Source of the DNA: Sphingomonas sp. S1-29
Lineage (GTDB): Bacteria; Pseudomonadota; Alphaproteobacteria; Sphingomonadales; Sphingomonadaceae
Assembly: GCF_026167545.1 (NCBI RefSeq)
Contig: NZ_CP110678.1
Span: 2,167,501 to 2,231,500, forward strand
Length of the DNA: 64,000 nucleotides
Reading direction: 5' to 3'
Part shown: positions 1-10,079 of the stretch, one piece after another
How the letters are laid out: each line of letters begins with the position of its first letter
Position numbering within the stretch: position 1 is the stretch's first letter
Made by a program: the position numbers and the translations under genes
Notes under the pieces: model-generated
What the model saw: the letters and a program-made list of their open reading frames with translations, nothing else
The model's database searches: none
Told to the model about the DNA's origin: nothing

Positions 1-399
1 CTGGACCTGGCCCCGCATCCCGAGGGCGGGTGGTATCGCGAGACGTGGAGGGCGCCTGCCCCCGAGGGCGAGCGCGCGAGTGCGAGCGCGATCCTGTTCC
101 TGCTCGATGCCGGCGAGCGATCGCACTGGCACCGGGTGGATGCCGCCGAATTGTGGCTGTGGCACGCGGGCAGCGCGCTCGCGCTGCGCACCGCGGCGAG
201 CGACGCGGGGCCGGTGGAGACGCTGCGGCTGGGCGGCGACGTGCTGGCGGGCGAGGTGCCGCAGGGGCTGGTGCCCGCCGGGTGGTGGCAGGCGGCCGAG
301 GCGACCGAAGGCTGGGCGCTGGTGAGCTGCGTGGTGTCGCCGGGGTTCGGGTTCGCGGGGTTCGAGCTGGCCGCGGCGGGGTGGGCGCCGGGGGATTGA
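1..399 (+). CDS. Cupin superfamily protein, DUF985 (Cupin_5) family, 5'-truncated by the window edge
   Basis: The frame is open from base 1 to a TGA at 397-399, giving the last 132 residues of a small cupin-fold protein. The visible part starts at LAPHPEGGWYRETW, followed by a segment with SHWHRVDAAELWLWHAG, which carries the paired His and Glu positions of the jelly-roll metal/sugar pocket. It ends with the conserved GFGFAGFELA strand. DUF985 proteins resemble sugar epimerase-type cupins, but their substrate is not settled. The N-terminus lies outside the window. Nothing here links it to the toxin-antitoxin genes downstream. Confidence 0.8.
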   Translation: MDLAPHPEGGWYRETWRAPAPEGERASASAILFLLDAGERSHWHRVDAAELWLWHAGSALALRTAASDAGPVETLRLGGDVLAGEVPQGLVPAGWWQAAEATEGWALVSCVVSPGFGFAGFELAAAGWAPGD

Positions 400-425
400 G
401 CCCGCGTTGCGGCGGATGCACGCTT

Positions 426-441
426 GCTATACATGTATAGC
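426..441. promoter_or_regulatory. Palindromic operator of the first toxin-antitoxin pair
   Basis: GCTATACATGTATAGC is a perfect 16-bp palindrome ending 14 bases before the antitoxin ATG. An AGGAGG ribosome binding site (445-450) lies between them. Ribbon-helix-helix antitoxins usually repress their own operon by binding such palindromes, so autoregulation is inferred. The operator also supports ATG 456 as the antitoxin start. Confidence 0.65.
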
Positions 442-455
442 GACAGGAGGCGGCG

Positions 456-674
456 ATGCTGGCAGTGCGATTGGATACCGAAACCGAGGCGCGGCTCGAA
501 GCGCTCGCCGCGCGGACGGGGCGGACCAAGACCTTCTATGCACGCGAGGCGATCGTCGCGCATCTCGACGATCTCGAGGATTTCTATCTGGCCGAGGAGC
601 GACTGCGCGATTTCCGCGACGGCGACGCGATCCCGCTTGCCGATCTGAAGGCGCAGCTTGGCCTGGCGGATTGA
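456..674 (+). CDS. Ribbon-helix-helix antitoxin, RelB/DinJ-like (type II TA)
   Basis: A 72-residue protein opening with [17 protein letters not shown], the beta-strand plus first helix of a ribbon-helix-helix DNA-binding fold. A second helix ([14 protein letters not shown]) follows, then an acidic tail that would wrap the toxin. It has a strong AGGAGG ribosome binding site six bases upstream and overlaps the downstream toxin gene by 17 bases, so translation is probably coupled. Its role would be to neutralise the RelE-like toxin and repress the operon through the palindrome at 426-441. The family is clear at fold level; the exact subfamily (RelB, DinJ or ParD) is less so. Confidence 0.85.
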   Translation: MLAVRLDTETEARLEALAARTGRTKTFYAREAIVAHLDDLEDFYLAEERLRDFRDGDAIPLADLKAQLGLAD

Positions 675-924
675 GTTCCTGCCCGAGGCGGCGAAGGAAC
701 TGGCCAAGCTCGACCGCACCGCAGCGGCGCGGATCATCAAGACGTTGGAGACGCGGATCGCCGTGCAGGACGATCCACGTTCGCTGGGAAGCGCGCTGAC
801 GGGCGACCATGCGGGCTATTGGCGCTGGCGGATCGGCGACTATCGCGTGGTGGCGCGCATCGAGGATGACCGGGTGCTGATCCTGGTAGTGCGAGTGGCG
901 CATCGGCGCGAGGTGTATCGGTGA
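658..924 (+). CDS. RelE/ParE-family toxin (type II TA)
   Basis: An 88-residue protein starting at TTG 658 inside the end of the antitoxin gene. It shows the RelE/ParE core: [15 protein letters not shown] at the start, then [17 protein letters not shown] and a C-terminal basic tail (AHRREVYR). The conserved G-D-Y-R-V segment and terminal Arg/His/Tyr residues match RelE-type mRNA interferases (ribosome-dependent cleavage), but ParE gyrase toxins share this fold and I cannot separate them with certainty. Pairing with an RHH antitoxin fits either. The TTG start is chosen because the conserved N-terminal strand begins there and the overlap is typical of TA operons. Confidence 0.85.
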   Translation: MAWRIEFLPEAAKELAKLDRTAAARIIKTLETRIAVQDDPRSLGSALTGDHAGYWRWRIGDYRVVARIEDDRVLILVVRVAHRREVYR

Positions 925-988
925 GGGTGGCGGCGTTCGGGTGCGACGATTGCCGCCTAGCTTTACGGGCGCGTCGCGTATTGCTGTT

Positions 989-1006
989 TGTACGCGATGG
1001 CGTACA
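989..1006. promoter_or_regulatory. Inverted-repeat operator upstream of yefM-yoeB-like genes
   Basis: TGTACGCGATGGCGTACA has 7-bp perfect arms around a GATG spacer and lies 8 bases before ATG 1015. The YefM operator of E. coli is built from palindromes with a TGTACA core, so the half-sites here (TGTAC, GTACA) are suggestive. Autorepression by the YefM-YoeB complex is inferred. The site overlaps possible upstream start codons, which argues for translation from 1015. Confidence 0.55.
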
Positions 1007-1014
1007 TTGTCGAC

Positions 1015-1269
1015 ATGGAAAGCCTGAGCATCTCCGAAGCGCGCGCCAATATGAAGGCGGTGGTCGATCGCGTCGTGGCCGACAAGGCACCGGTGGCGAT
1101 CACCCGCCAGCGCGGCGAGGGCGTGGTGATGATCTCGGCGAGCGAATGGGCGTCGATCGAGGAAACATTGTACCTGCTGCAGTCGCCGGCGAACGCGCGC
1201 GCGCTGATCGAATCGATCGCCGAGCTGGACGCCGGCAAGGGTAGCGAGCGCGACCTGATCGCGCCGTGA
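1015..1269 (+). CDS. Phd/YefM-family antitoxin
   Basis: An 84-residue protein. Its N-terminus SLSISEARANMKAVVDRV and the following VAITRQRGEGVVMISASEW form the typical Phd/YefM fold, with a dimerising DNA-binding N-terminus and a toxin-binding C-terminus. It overlaps the YoeB-like toxin gene by four bases (GTGA), the common coupling in this TA family. ATG 1015 is chosen over an upstream in-frame TTG (988), which lies inside the palindromic operator. No convincing Shine-Dalgarno sequence precedes 1015, so translation may be leaderless or weak. Confidence 0.9.
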   Translation: MESLSISEARANMKAVVDRVVADKAPVAITRQRGEGVVMISASEWASIEETLYLLQSPANARALIESIAELDAGKGSERDLIAP

Positions 1270-1532
1270 AGCTGGTCTTTTCGTCGCGCGCCTGGGACCA
1301 GTATCTCGAATGGCAGGGCGACGATCGGCGCGGGCTGGAGCGCATCAACGCATTGCTCAAGGAATGCATGCGCGATCCCTTTCGCGGAACCGGCAAGCCC
1401 GAGCCGCTGGGCGGCAATCTAGCCGGCTGGTGGTCGCGCCGGATCACCCGCGAGGATCGGCTGGTGTATCGGGTTACGGGTAAGGGTGAGGGGCAGGTGC
1501 TGGAAGTGGCGCAGTGTCGGTATCATTATTGA
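1266..1532 (+). CDS. yoeB: YoeB-family toxin, ribosome-dependent mRNA interferase
   Basis: An 88-residue protein matching YoeB along its whole length: MKLVFSSRAWDQYLEWQ at the start, INALLKE then GTGKPEPLGGNLAGWWSRRI in the middle, ITREDRLVYRV, and the terminal CRYHY. The catalytic set of the family (central Glu, Arg of the SRRIT segment, penultimate His) is present, so the toxin looks intact. YoeB cleaves mRNA in the ribosomal A site and is held inactive by YefM. The GTG start overlaps the antitoxin stop. Together with the RelE-like pair 340 bases upstream this makes two adjacent, apparently functional TA modules. Confidence 0.93.
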   Translation: MKLVFSSRAWDQYLEWQGDDRRGLERINALLKECMRDPFRGTGKPEPLGGNLAGWWSRRITREDRLVYRVTGKGEGQVLEVAQCRYHY

Positions 1533-1607
1533 GGCATGCTACCAAGCAAATCTCATATCAGAGGCACGTAAGCTTTACACGTTCCAACTCGACGATATGT
1601 TTGTACG

Positions 1608-2537
1608 ATGGCCTACCCAATAGAAAACAAGCTTGTTGTTGGGATCACATCGTCAGCCCTATTCGATTTCACGGCTGAGGACGAGATTTTTCAGAGTGAA
1701 GGCCTTGAGGCCTTTAAAAAATACCAAATCGCGAACCGAAAAATTCCGCCAGCACCGGGGGCGGCTTTCCCATTCATAAAGCGGCTTTTGGGGCTAAATA
1801 GAAAGTTTCCCGAGCAGTCACCCGTTGAGGTCGTAATTCTTTCGAGAAACGACCCCGCGGCAGGGGCTAGGATCACGGACGCCATTCCTGGATATGATTT
1901 AGATATATCACGATATTTCTTTCTCTCGGGAGCAAGCCCTTACCCGTACATGAAGTCTGTTCATGCCTGCCTGTATCTGAGCACCAACAAGGAAGAGGTG
2001 AAAACTGCTGTCGCGGAGGGTCATCCGGCGGGTTATGTTCTTCCATGCGCCGCACTGGATGATGAACTAGATACTCAGCTGAGGATTGCCTTCGATTTTG
2101 ACGGAATTTTAGTCGATGACGAAGCAGAGCAGCAATATGCAAAGGGAGGGCTTGATCTGTTTCGCCATCACGAAATTCAGCACAGCGCTCGACCGTTGAA
2201 GAATGGCCCTCTCATGCCGCTGCTTCAAAAGATATCTAATATTCAACAGATTGAGCGAGACCACCCACAACATGTCAATGATCCCGACAAAGCAGTCCGA
2301 GTGGCGATTGTAACTGCGCGTAACGCGCCCGCTCATGAAAGAATGATGACCACTCTTAAGCACCATGGCATCGAAGTGGACGAGCTTTTCCTGACCGGTG
2401 GCATTGAGAAGAAGAATATTCTTGACGTTTTGCGCCCGCAGATTTTTTTTGATGACCAACTCGGGCATTTGCAGCCGGCTTCCGGAAGTACGCCCTGTGT
2501 CCATATTCCTTTCGGCGTGAGAAACATCGACAATTAA
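1608..2537 (+). CDS. Cytosolic 5'-nucleotidase family protein (PF06189-like), low-GC import
   Basis: A 309-residue HAD-fold protein. Residues around 160-175 contain IAFDFDGILVDDEAE, the DxDG nucleophile motif of cytosolic 5'-nucleotidases (cN-I type). Later motifs are IVTARNAPAHERMM, LTGGIEKKNIL and IFFDDQ, the last carrying the metal-binding acidic pair. These enzymes hydrolyse nucleoside 5'-monophosphates. Codon use is unlike the rest of the window: many A/T-ending codons (AAA, ATT, GAT) in a region otherwise dominated by C/G, so recent transfer is likely. It stands alone between the TA modules and thiC and has no clear ribosome binding site. The family call is firm; a housekeeping rather than defensive role is unknown. 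Confidence 0.85.
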   Translation: MAYPIENKLVVGITSSALFDFTAEDEIFQSEGLEAFKKYQIANRKIPPAPGAAFPFIKRLLGLNRKFPEQSPVEVVILSRNDPAAGARITDAIPGYDLDISRYFFLSGASPYPYMKSVHACLYLSTNKEEVKTAVAEGHPAGYVLPCAALDDELDTQLRIAFDFDGILVDDEAEQQYAKGGLDLFRHHEIQHSARPLKNGPLMPLLQKISNIQQIERDHPQHVNDPDKAVRVAIVTARNAPAHERMMTTLKHHGIEVDELFLTGGIEKKNILDVLRPQIFFDDQLGHLQPASGSTPCVHIPFGVRNIDN

Positions 2538-2627
2538 GTAGAGCCAAGCTGGGAGTTCAAACGGTGTGCGACACATCCGGCATCGAGCGCATCTTGATTT
2601 CTCCGCGAGGCGCAACGCACCTGCTGA

Positions 2628-2678
2628 GCCCCTCCACCATGCTGCGCATGGTCGCCCTCCCCCTTTCAGTGGAGGATT
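2628..2678. repeat. Half-unit of palindromic repeat family B, downstream of thiC
   Basis: The block reads CCCCTCC, an ACCATGC-TGC-GCATGGT hairpin, then CCCTCCCCC and a GGAGGATT end. This is the same order as in the repeats inside leuS and thiC and before cstA. It lies 6 bases past the thiC stop and may have a transcript-end role; this is not shown. Confidence 0.6.
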
Positions 2679-2683
2679 AGGCT

Positions 2684-4765
<2,082 letters not shown>

Positions 4766-4776
4766 ATGGCAGCACG

Positions 4777-5136
4777 CTAGGCGGGTTCGGGGGCGTCGGC
4801 AAGCGCGGCGTGCCACGCGGCATAGGGGGTGGTGTGCGCCATGTGGCGGTTGAGGTCGGGGGCGCCGTCGGTCCACCAGACCGGGCCGCGTTCGCCCAGG
4901 GCCGTCTTGGCAGCGTCGACGCGCGCGCGGGCCTTGGCCATCGCTTGCGGATCGGCGGCGCGCTTGGCCGCCCCCACCGCACGGCGTGCGTCCATCAGTT
5001 CGTGGACGAGCGCGGCGCGGGTGGCTTCGGGGAGCGACGGGTCGGCGCGCCGCCAGAGCCGGCCGCGCACGACGATGTAGCGACCGTCGGGGGTTACCGG
5101 CGGCTCAGAACGAATAGGCAAGGCCCACGGTGCCAA
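4777..5136 (-). CDS. Conserved hypothetical protein
   Basis: A protein of up to 119 residues whose core reads TPDGRYIVVRGRLWRRADPS, then an Ala/Arg-rich helical segment (LVHELMDARRAVGAAKRAAD) and a conserved-looking end (ERGPVWWTDGAPDLNRHMAHTT). I believe similar proteins occur in other sphingomonads, but I know no assigned function. No signal peptide or membrane segment is visible. The start is uncertain: in-frame TTG codons lie at 5136 and 5121, both inside the end of the upstream MipA/OmpV gene, so translational coupling is likely. It sits between that gene and the TPP riboswitch. Confidence 0.6.
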   Translation of the reverse strand: MAPWALPIRSEPPVTPDGRYIVVRGRLWRRADPSLPEATRAALVHELMDARRAVGAAKRAADPQAMAKARARVDAAKTALGERGPVWWTDGAPDLNRHMAHTTPYAAWHAALADAPEPA

Positions 5137-5980
5137 GCCACTGGTGCGGCGAACCCGCGATCGCGGTGACCGGGCTGGCGCTGAAATCGCCCAGCAGGCG
5201 GCGATAGGTGCCGCCGACCACCATCTGCAGCCCGCCGGTCAGATCGCCGGTGAGCGAATGCGCGCCGGCAAAACCGATCGTGTAGTTCTTCCACCCGCCA
5301 TCGGCATCGAACACCGGCAGCCCGCTGCGCAGCGATTCGGCGGCCGAGACGCTGAAATACGCGTCGCCATAGCCATTTTCGACACGCTCGGCCGAGAGGA
5401 ACAGCCCGACCAGCGCCTTGGTGCTGAGCGGGGTGGTGTAGGCGAGCGTCGGGGTGAGGATGCCGCTGTCATGCGCGCCGGCGACGTCGTAGCGATAGCT
5501 GATCGTCGCCGACAGCCGGTCATAGTCGCTGGTGAGCACCCCGGTCTTGCCGATGCCGACATAGCCGCCCAATTCGATCGCGGTGTTGCGCTCTTCGAGC
5601 AGCGCCACCTGCGGATCGTCGATCGCGTCGGCGCTGGTGCGGTTGAAGCCGATGACGCCGATCGGGCCGGCCTGGATATCGACCGTCGGGCCATAGCCGT
5701 CGCGGATCAGGTCGACGCTGAGGCGATTGCCGAGGAAGGTGAAGCGGAAGCCCTCGAGCTGGCCGATCGCGGCGGGGACCGGCGAGAAGCCGTAATCGTC
5801 CGAGCCTTCGTAATTGGGCAGGATGCCCGCGCCCGCGCCGACGATCGCGAAGTCGCCGCGCGGATCGGCGGTTTCGGGGTCGGGGACGGCCGAAGGCTGG
5901 GGAGCGGCGTCCTGCGCCAGCGCGGGGACGGCCAGGAACGACAGGCCGAGACCGGCGAGCAGGAAAAGCTTGGTTTTCAA
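5105..5980 (-). CDS. MipA/OmpV family outer membrane protein
   Basis: A 291-residue protein. A signal peptide (MKTKLFLLAGLGLSFLAVPA, predicted cleavage after ALA-QD) is followed by DFAIVGAGAGILPNYEGSDD, the characteristic MipA/OmpV opening, then alternating beta-strand sequence ending in LAYSF with the C-terminal aromatic typical of Omp barrels. The family includes MltA-interacting scaffold proteins and OmpV porin-like barrels; the exact role is unknown. The start is TTG 5980, with CGGAGCG about ten bases upstream. The small hypothetical gene that follows overlaps its end. Confidence 0.88.
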   Translation of the reverse strand: MKTKLFLLAGLGLSFLAVPALAQDAAPQPSAVPDPETADPRGDFAIVGAGAGILPNYEGSDDYGFSPVPAAIGQLEGFRFTFLGNRLSVDLIRDGYGPTVDIQAGPIGVIGFNRTSADAIDDPQVALLEERNTAIELGGYVGIGKTGVLTSDYDRLSATISYRYDVAGAHDSGILTPTLAYTTPLSTKALVGLFLSAERVENGYGDAYFSVSAAESLRSGLPVFDADGGWKNYTIGFAGAHSLTGDLTGGLQMVVGGTYRRLLGDFSASPVTAIAGSPHQWLGTVGLAYSF

Positions 5981-6058
5981 AGGAACGCGCTCCGGAATCT
6001 GGCAGAAGGAATTGCCAGCGAAACGCCAGCGTTCAGTTATTGGTTCCGCCGCAGTGCG

Positions 6059-6505
6059 TCATAGCATGTAACGAAGCTTCACCTGTTGTATTTGGGCATC
6101 ATTGCCGAAGGCGAAGCGCGCCGCCGAAAAGCGCGGCGGACCAAAGCCGATGCGCGGGTTGCGCGAAAAGCCGAAGCCTTCGCGCGGGATGCCGGCGAAG
6201 GTGTCGAGCTTGCGGTTGGCGTTCTCGTCGTGGAACACCGCGATCGCGTAATTGCCGTGCGGCAGCGCATCGAAGCGCATCGCGCGGTCGCCCGCGGGCA
6301 CCACGCGGCTCACCGCGCGGGCATCGTCGACGCAATTGGGGAAATTGTCGGGATCGGCGGTGAGGCAGAATTGGAGCACGCCGCGCGCATTGCGCAGCTC
6401 GGCGACCTCAACCTTCAGCTGCGACACCGGCATCGCGCCGCCCAGCGCGATCGCCGCCAGCGGCAACGCCAGCGCGCGGACGCGCAGCCTGGGCGAAATC
6501 GCCAA
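6059..6505 (-). CDS. DUF2141 family secreted protein
   Basis: About 148 residues from the proposed TTG 6505. The N-terminus is basic then hydrophobic (SPRLRVRALALPLAAIAL), a plausible signal peptide. The DUF2141 domain follows: VEVAELRNARGVLQFCL, a Cys pair (FCLTADPDNFPNC), and the signature YAIAVFHDENANRKLDT, then PREGFGFSRNP. The function of DUF2141 is unknown; the fold is predicted to be a small beta-sandwich. The 5' end overlaps the end of the sterol-desaturase gene by about 100 bases. ATG 6433 would shorten the overlap but remove the signal peptide, so the start is uncertain. Confidence 0.72.
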   Translation of the reverse strand: MAISPRLRVRALALPLAAIALGGAMPVSQLKVEVAELRNARGVLQFCLTADPDNFPNCVDDARAVSRVVPAGDRAMRFDALPHGNYAIAVFHDENANRKLDTFAGIPREGFGFSRNPRIGFGPPRFSAARFAFGNDAQIQQVKLRYML

Positions 6506-7211
6506 GGCCCTTGTCGGTACCGCAGACGTGGTCCCAGAAGCGGAAATATAGCCCATAGTTGCACCCATATCGTTCATGATGCCGCTGGTGATGGCTGGCG
6601 GTAATCAACCAGCGTCCCAATGGCCCCTGCACGATGAACCTAGGGAAAACCTCCCAGCCCATGTGGTTGGTGACCCCCATAACGGTCATGACGGTAAGGA
6701 CAATGCACAGTCCGACGGTGTGGATCGGAATCACGAACACCAGTAGCGGAATTATCACGGCACCGGTGAGCGCTTCAACCGGGTGGAACGCCATCGCCGC
6801 CCAGGCGGTAGGCGGGCGGCTGGCATGGTGGACGGCGTGCGCGATGCGAAACCATTTGGGAATGTGCATCCAGCGATGCGTCCAATAGAACCACGTATCG
6901 TGCAGGAAGAGATACGCCAGCACCGAGACCGGCAGATACCATAAGGGATAGGCGTTCACGTCGCTGTAGATCCGCGTCCAGCCGTGATTGTCCCAGCCCC
7001 AGGCGATGATTCCTGCGGGAATGCCGTAGATCGCCGCCGACATCATCGACCATTTGATCTCGCGCCCGATCTGCTGGTCGAGCCCGGTATAGAGCCCGGG
7101 CCGCGTCGCGCGGGTGAGCAATGCGAACGCGCCGCTGGCGAGGAGATAGCGGACACCGACGATGACCGTCATCGCGAGCGCCGAGAGGAGGATGGCGAGA
7201 CCGATCGACAT
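6408..7211 (-). CDS. Sterol desaturase / fatty acid hydroxylase family protein
   Basis: A 267-residue integral membrane di-iron oxygenase. Four or five hydrophobic segments surround the histidine boxes HDTWFYWTHRWMH (residues 104-116), HAVHH (125-129) and HHQRHH near the C-terminus, the diagnostic set for the family. Substrates can be sterols, hopanoid or carotenoid-type lipids, or fatty acids; nothing nearby identifies it. Translation starts at ATG 7211 because the preceding frame is a G-run without protein character. After the usual GTDKGLGDFA ending, the frame runs about 30 residues further into the DUF2141 gene, so the last part may be non-conserved. Confidence 0.87.
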   Translation of the reverse strand: MSIGLAILLSALAMTVIVGVRYLLASGAFALLTRATRPGLYTGLDQQIGREIKWSMMSAAIYGIPAGIIAWGWDNHGWTRIYSDVNAYPLWYLPVSVLAYLFLHDTWFYWTHRWMHIPKWFRIAHAVHHASRPPTAWAAMAFHPVEALTGAVIIPLLVFVIPIHTVGLCIVLTVMTVMGVTNHMGWEVFPRFIVQGPLGRWLITASHHQRHHERYGCNYGLYFRFWDHVCGTDKGLGDFAQAARPRAGVAAGGDRAGRRDAGVAAEG

Positions 7212-7527
7212 GGGGGGGATGTAGGGCAGTGGGGGGGCGGACGCTAGGGGATTGGGTGGGGTGGGGAGTCGAGCAGCGATGGGCTGTCGTTCGCCCGCAT
7301 GGGGATATCCCACAGCCGATGATGTTACAGGAAGCTTTGGCAGCGCCGCCAAAACCTCGCCTCCAAAAAGCCGAGGTTACAATCGGCGAGTGAGGCCGGG
7401 ACCTGTAGCGCACGAACTTGATCGAGCGCCACCGGCGCCCGACCGACCGCCGATCGGGATTCCTGCGCCTCAAGCTCGCTACGCGCGACAGGCGTGTCGC
7501 GGGAATACGCGCCGTTCAGCAGCCTGG
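7212..7527. other. Gene-free interval between the desaturase and UspA genes
   Basis: There is no reading frame with protein character. The right part carries an imperfect hairpin (ACCTCG, about 7367 onward, pairing with CGAGGT) that could end transcription. The left 60 bases are G-runs just upstream of the desaturase start. No recognisable RNA or repeat was seen. Confidence 0.4.
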
Positions 7528-8379
7528 TTACCGCACCAGCAGCACCGGTGCATGAACGGTACGAACCATCGTCGTCGTGGTGCTGCCGACGATCAGCGTA
7601 CGGAGCGGCGAATGACCATAAGCCCCCATCACCAGCATCGCGCCCGGCGTCTGCTCAACGATCTCGGCGATCACCTGTTCGGGCTTGCCCTTGCGCAGCG
7701 ATGTCGTGACCTCGTGCCCCGCGCGCAATTGCTCGGCGGCGGCTTCCAGTGCGCGGCGATGGCCGTCATTTTCGCTGTCGGCCATCACGATATGTACCGG
7801 GAGCCCGACAAATAGCGGCGAGTTTACCAGCCGCTCGAGCGCGCGATCAGCAGCCGGGCCCGCGTCATAGGCGAATACAACGCTGCTTGGCGCTTGTGCG
7901 GCGCGGTTCGCGATCAGGATCGGCTTGCTGCTCGCGCGCACGACGCGCTCGATCTTCGACCCGATATGGTCGGTCGCGAACTCATGGCCCGCACCGCGCT
8001 TGCCGATGACGACGACGCGCGCATCGGCCTCCTGCTCGAGGATCGTCTCGACGATGCCGCCATGCCGGTGAAGGACAGCGACGTCGGCAACACCGCTTTC
8101 ACGCAGCCGTGCTTCGCCGGCCTTGAGCAGCGCGCGGCCCCGCTCGACCTGCAGCCGGGCGTCGGTCTCCTCGAGCCGCACCAATTCCTCCATCAGGTCG
8201 GTCTTGGCGCCGAGGCCGATCGCGCCCGAAAGGTCGCCGCGTGCTGCGACCGCATCCTTGCGCTGGACGATGTGGAGCAGTTCGACGGGCATTTCGAGCC
8301 GCTTGGCGGCCCAGGCGGCCAGGTCGCACACGCTGTTGGCGTAGTTCGACGCGTCGATGCAGGCGAGAATCTTCTGCAT
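7528..8379 (-). CDS. Universal stress protein, tandem UspA domains
   Basis: A 283-residue protein with two UspA domains. The first begins MQKILACIDASNYANSVCDL and ends with the nucleotide-binding motif VVVIGKRGAGHE. The second begins SSVVFAYDAGPAADRALERL and ends MLVMGAYGHSPLRTLIVGS, the G-x2-G-x9-G-S/T motif of ATP-binding Usp proteins. GGAGAG precedes ATG 8379, 13 bases after the SulP stop, so the two form an operon. Usp domains linked to SulP transporters may tune transport or bicarbonate/sulfate stress responses; that is inference from position. Confidence 0.93.
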   Translation of the reverse strand: MQKILACIDASNYANSVCDLAAWAAKRLEMPVELLHIVQRKDAVAARGDLSGAIGLGAKTDLMEELVRLEETDARLQVERGRALLKAGEARLRESGVADVAVLHRHGGIVETILEQEADARVVVIGKRGAGHEFATDHIGSKIERVVRASSKPILIANRAAQAPSSVVFAYDAGPAADRALERLVNSPLFVGLPVHIVMADSENDGHRRALEAAAEQLRAGHEVTTSLRKGKPEQVIAEIVEQTPGAMLVMGAYGHSPLRTLIVGSTTTTMVRTVHAPVLLVR

Positions 8380-8392
8380 AGTCACTCTCCTA

Positions 8393-9877
8393 TCAATGGC
8401 CGCCGAGTTGCGCTTGCGCACCCGGCTTGTCGTGAACCGCAAAACGCTGGACCATCGAGGCGCTGGCATCGTTCAGCCCGATCACGTCGACGTCGGTGCC
8501 TTCGCGGCGGAACTTCAGGATCGCCTTGTCGAGCGTTCCGATCGCCGAGATGTCCCAGAAATGTGCGTCGGTGACGTCGATCACGACGCGGTCGAGCACT
8601 TCCTTGAAGTCGAATGCCTCGGCGAATGCGTCGGACGAGGCGAAGAACACCTGCCCCGCGATCCGGTAGATGCGCGTGGTGGCGTCGGCCGACAGCTCGG
8701 ATGCGACGACGAACAGCCGCTTGACCTTGCTCGCGAAGAACAGCCCCGACAGGATCACGCCCGCCAGCACGCCCTGCGCCAGATCATGCGTCCACACGGT
8801 AATGACGACGGTCGCCAGCATCACCGCCGATGACTGCCAGGGATGGCGACGCACATCGGTGATCGAACGCCAGCTGAAGGTGCCGATCGACACCATGATC
8901 ATCACCGCGACCAGCGCCGCCATCGGGATGATCGCGACGACCGAGCCGAGCACCAGCAACAGGAACAGCAGGAAAACGCCCGACACCATCGTCGACAGTC
9001 GGGTCAGGCCGCCCGACTTCACGTTGATCACCGACTGGCCGATCATCGCGCAGCCGCCCATGCCGCCGAGGAAGCCGGTGAAGAAGTTGGCGATTCCCTG
9101 CCCCTTCATCTCGCGCTGCTTGTCCGAGCCGGTATCGGTCAGGTCGTCGACGATCTGCGCAGTCATCATCGATTCGAGCAGGCCGACCGCGGCCATCGTC
9201 GCCGAATAGGGCAGGATGATCTGGAAGGTCTCGAGCGTCAGCGGCACGTTGGGGATCAGCCAGGCGGGCAGCGACGAAGGCAGCTCGCCCATGTCGCCGA
9301 CGGTGCGGACGTCGAAGCCCATATACCAGACGAGCACCGTCAGCACCGCGATCGCGATCAGCGGCGAGGGCACCGCCTTGGTGATGCGCGGGAAGAGATA
9401 GATGATCGCCAGCCCGCCCGCGACCAGCACATAGGTGAGCGGCGCGACGCCGGTCAGCTCGGGCAGCTGCGCCATGAAGATCAGGATCGCGAGCGCGTTG
9501 ACGAAGCCGGTAATCACCGACCGCGACACATATTGCATCAGCAGGTGCAACCGCAGGAAGCCCGCGATGAGCTGGATCACCCCCATCAGGATCGTCGCGG
9601 CGAACAGATATTCGACCCCGTGATCGCGCACCAGCGGCAGGATCAGGACTGCGATCGCGGCGGTTGCCGCCGAGATCATCCCCGGGCGCCCGCCGACCAG
9701 CGAGATGATGACCGCGATCGAGAAGGAGGCGTAGAGCCCGACACGCGGATCGACGCCCGCGATGATCGAGAACCCGATCGCCTCGGGGATCAGCGCGAGC
9801 GCCACGACGATACCCGCAAGGATGTCGCCACGCGGGTTGGACAGCCATTCGCGTTGCAGCGAAGCTAGAGTTGGCAT
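8393..9877 (-). CDS. SulP family inorganic anion transporter with STAS domain
   Basis: A 494-residue membrane protein. The N-terminal SulP signature [20 protein letters not shown] is followed by about eleven further hydrophobic segments and the conserved [20 protein letters not shown] loop. A cytoplasmic STAS domain takes up the last 100 residues or so ([20 protein letters not shown]). SulP proteins carry sulfate, bicarbonate or other anions; sequences of this short type are often bicarbonate or sulfate transporters and I cannot choose. It is the first gene of an operon with UspA. A long structured leader lies upstream. Confidence 0.93.
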   Translation of the reverse strand: MPTLASLQREWLSNPRGDILAGIVVALALIPEAIGFSIIAGVDPRVGLYASFSIAVIISLVGGRPGMISAATAAIAVLILPLVRDHGVEYLFAATILMGVIQLIAGFLRLHLLMQYVSRSVITGFVNALAILIFMAQLPELTGVAPLTYVLVAGGLAIIYLFPRITKAVPSPLIAIAVLTVLVWYMGFDVRTVGDMGELPSSLPAWLIPNVPLTLETFQIILPYSATMAAVGLLESMMTAQIVDDLTDTGSDKQREMKGQGIANFFTGFLGGMGGCAMIGQSVINVKSGGLTRLSTMVSGVFLLFLLLVLGSVVAIIPMAALVAVMIMVSIGTFSWRSITDVRRHPWQSSAVMLATVVITVWTHDLAQGVLAGVILSGLFFASKVKRLFVVASELSADATTRIYRIAGQVFFASSDAFAEAFDFKEVLDRVVIDVTDAHFWDISAIGTLDKAILKFRREGTDVDVIGLNDASASMVQRFAVHDKPGAQAQLGGH

Positions 9878-9970
9878 TCAGGTACCTTGAATTTTACTTG
9901 AAGCACGGGCCGGAAGCACGCTCGACGAAAAGCGGTTGCAAAGGCGGAGGGCAAACGGCCGTGGTGCTAA

Positions 9971-10075
9971 CAGGTTGTCCCGGGGATAGGCGCCGGGCCG
10001 AGCCACCTGGTAAGCCCCAGGTCCGGCGGATGCGGCGCGCTTACGCGGGTAGCGACCATTTCGCAAGTGCGAAAG
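9971..10075 (-). ncRNA. Candidate structured leader RNA upstream of the SulP operon
   Basis: This region, upstream of SulP on the same strand, contains four consecutive hairpins with little coding character: TTCGCA/TGCGAA (10060-10073), CGCG/CGCG with a four-base loop (10036-10047), ACCTGG/CCAGGT with a six-base loop (10005-10022) and CCCGG/CCGGG (9979-9997). Sul1-type leaders have been described upstream of alphaproteobacterial SulP genes. I cannot confirm a match to that model, so this is a structural candidate only. Confidence 0.4.
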
Positions 10076-10079
10076 CCAT

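Noticed and set aside
30..440. A 136-residue open frame over the cupin gene end
   Set aside because: It is out of frame with the DUF985 coding sequence and rich in Arg/Gly/Ala as expected for a shadow frame in high-GC DNA. The cupin frame has family motifs.
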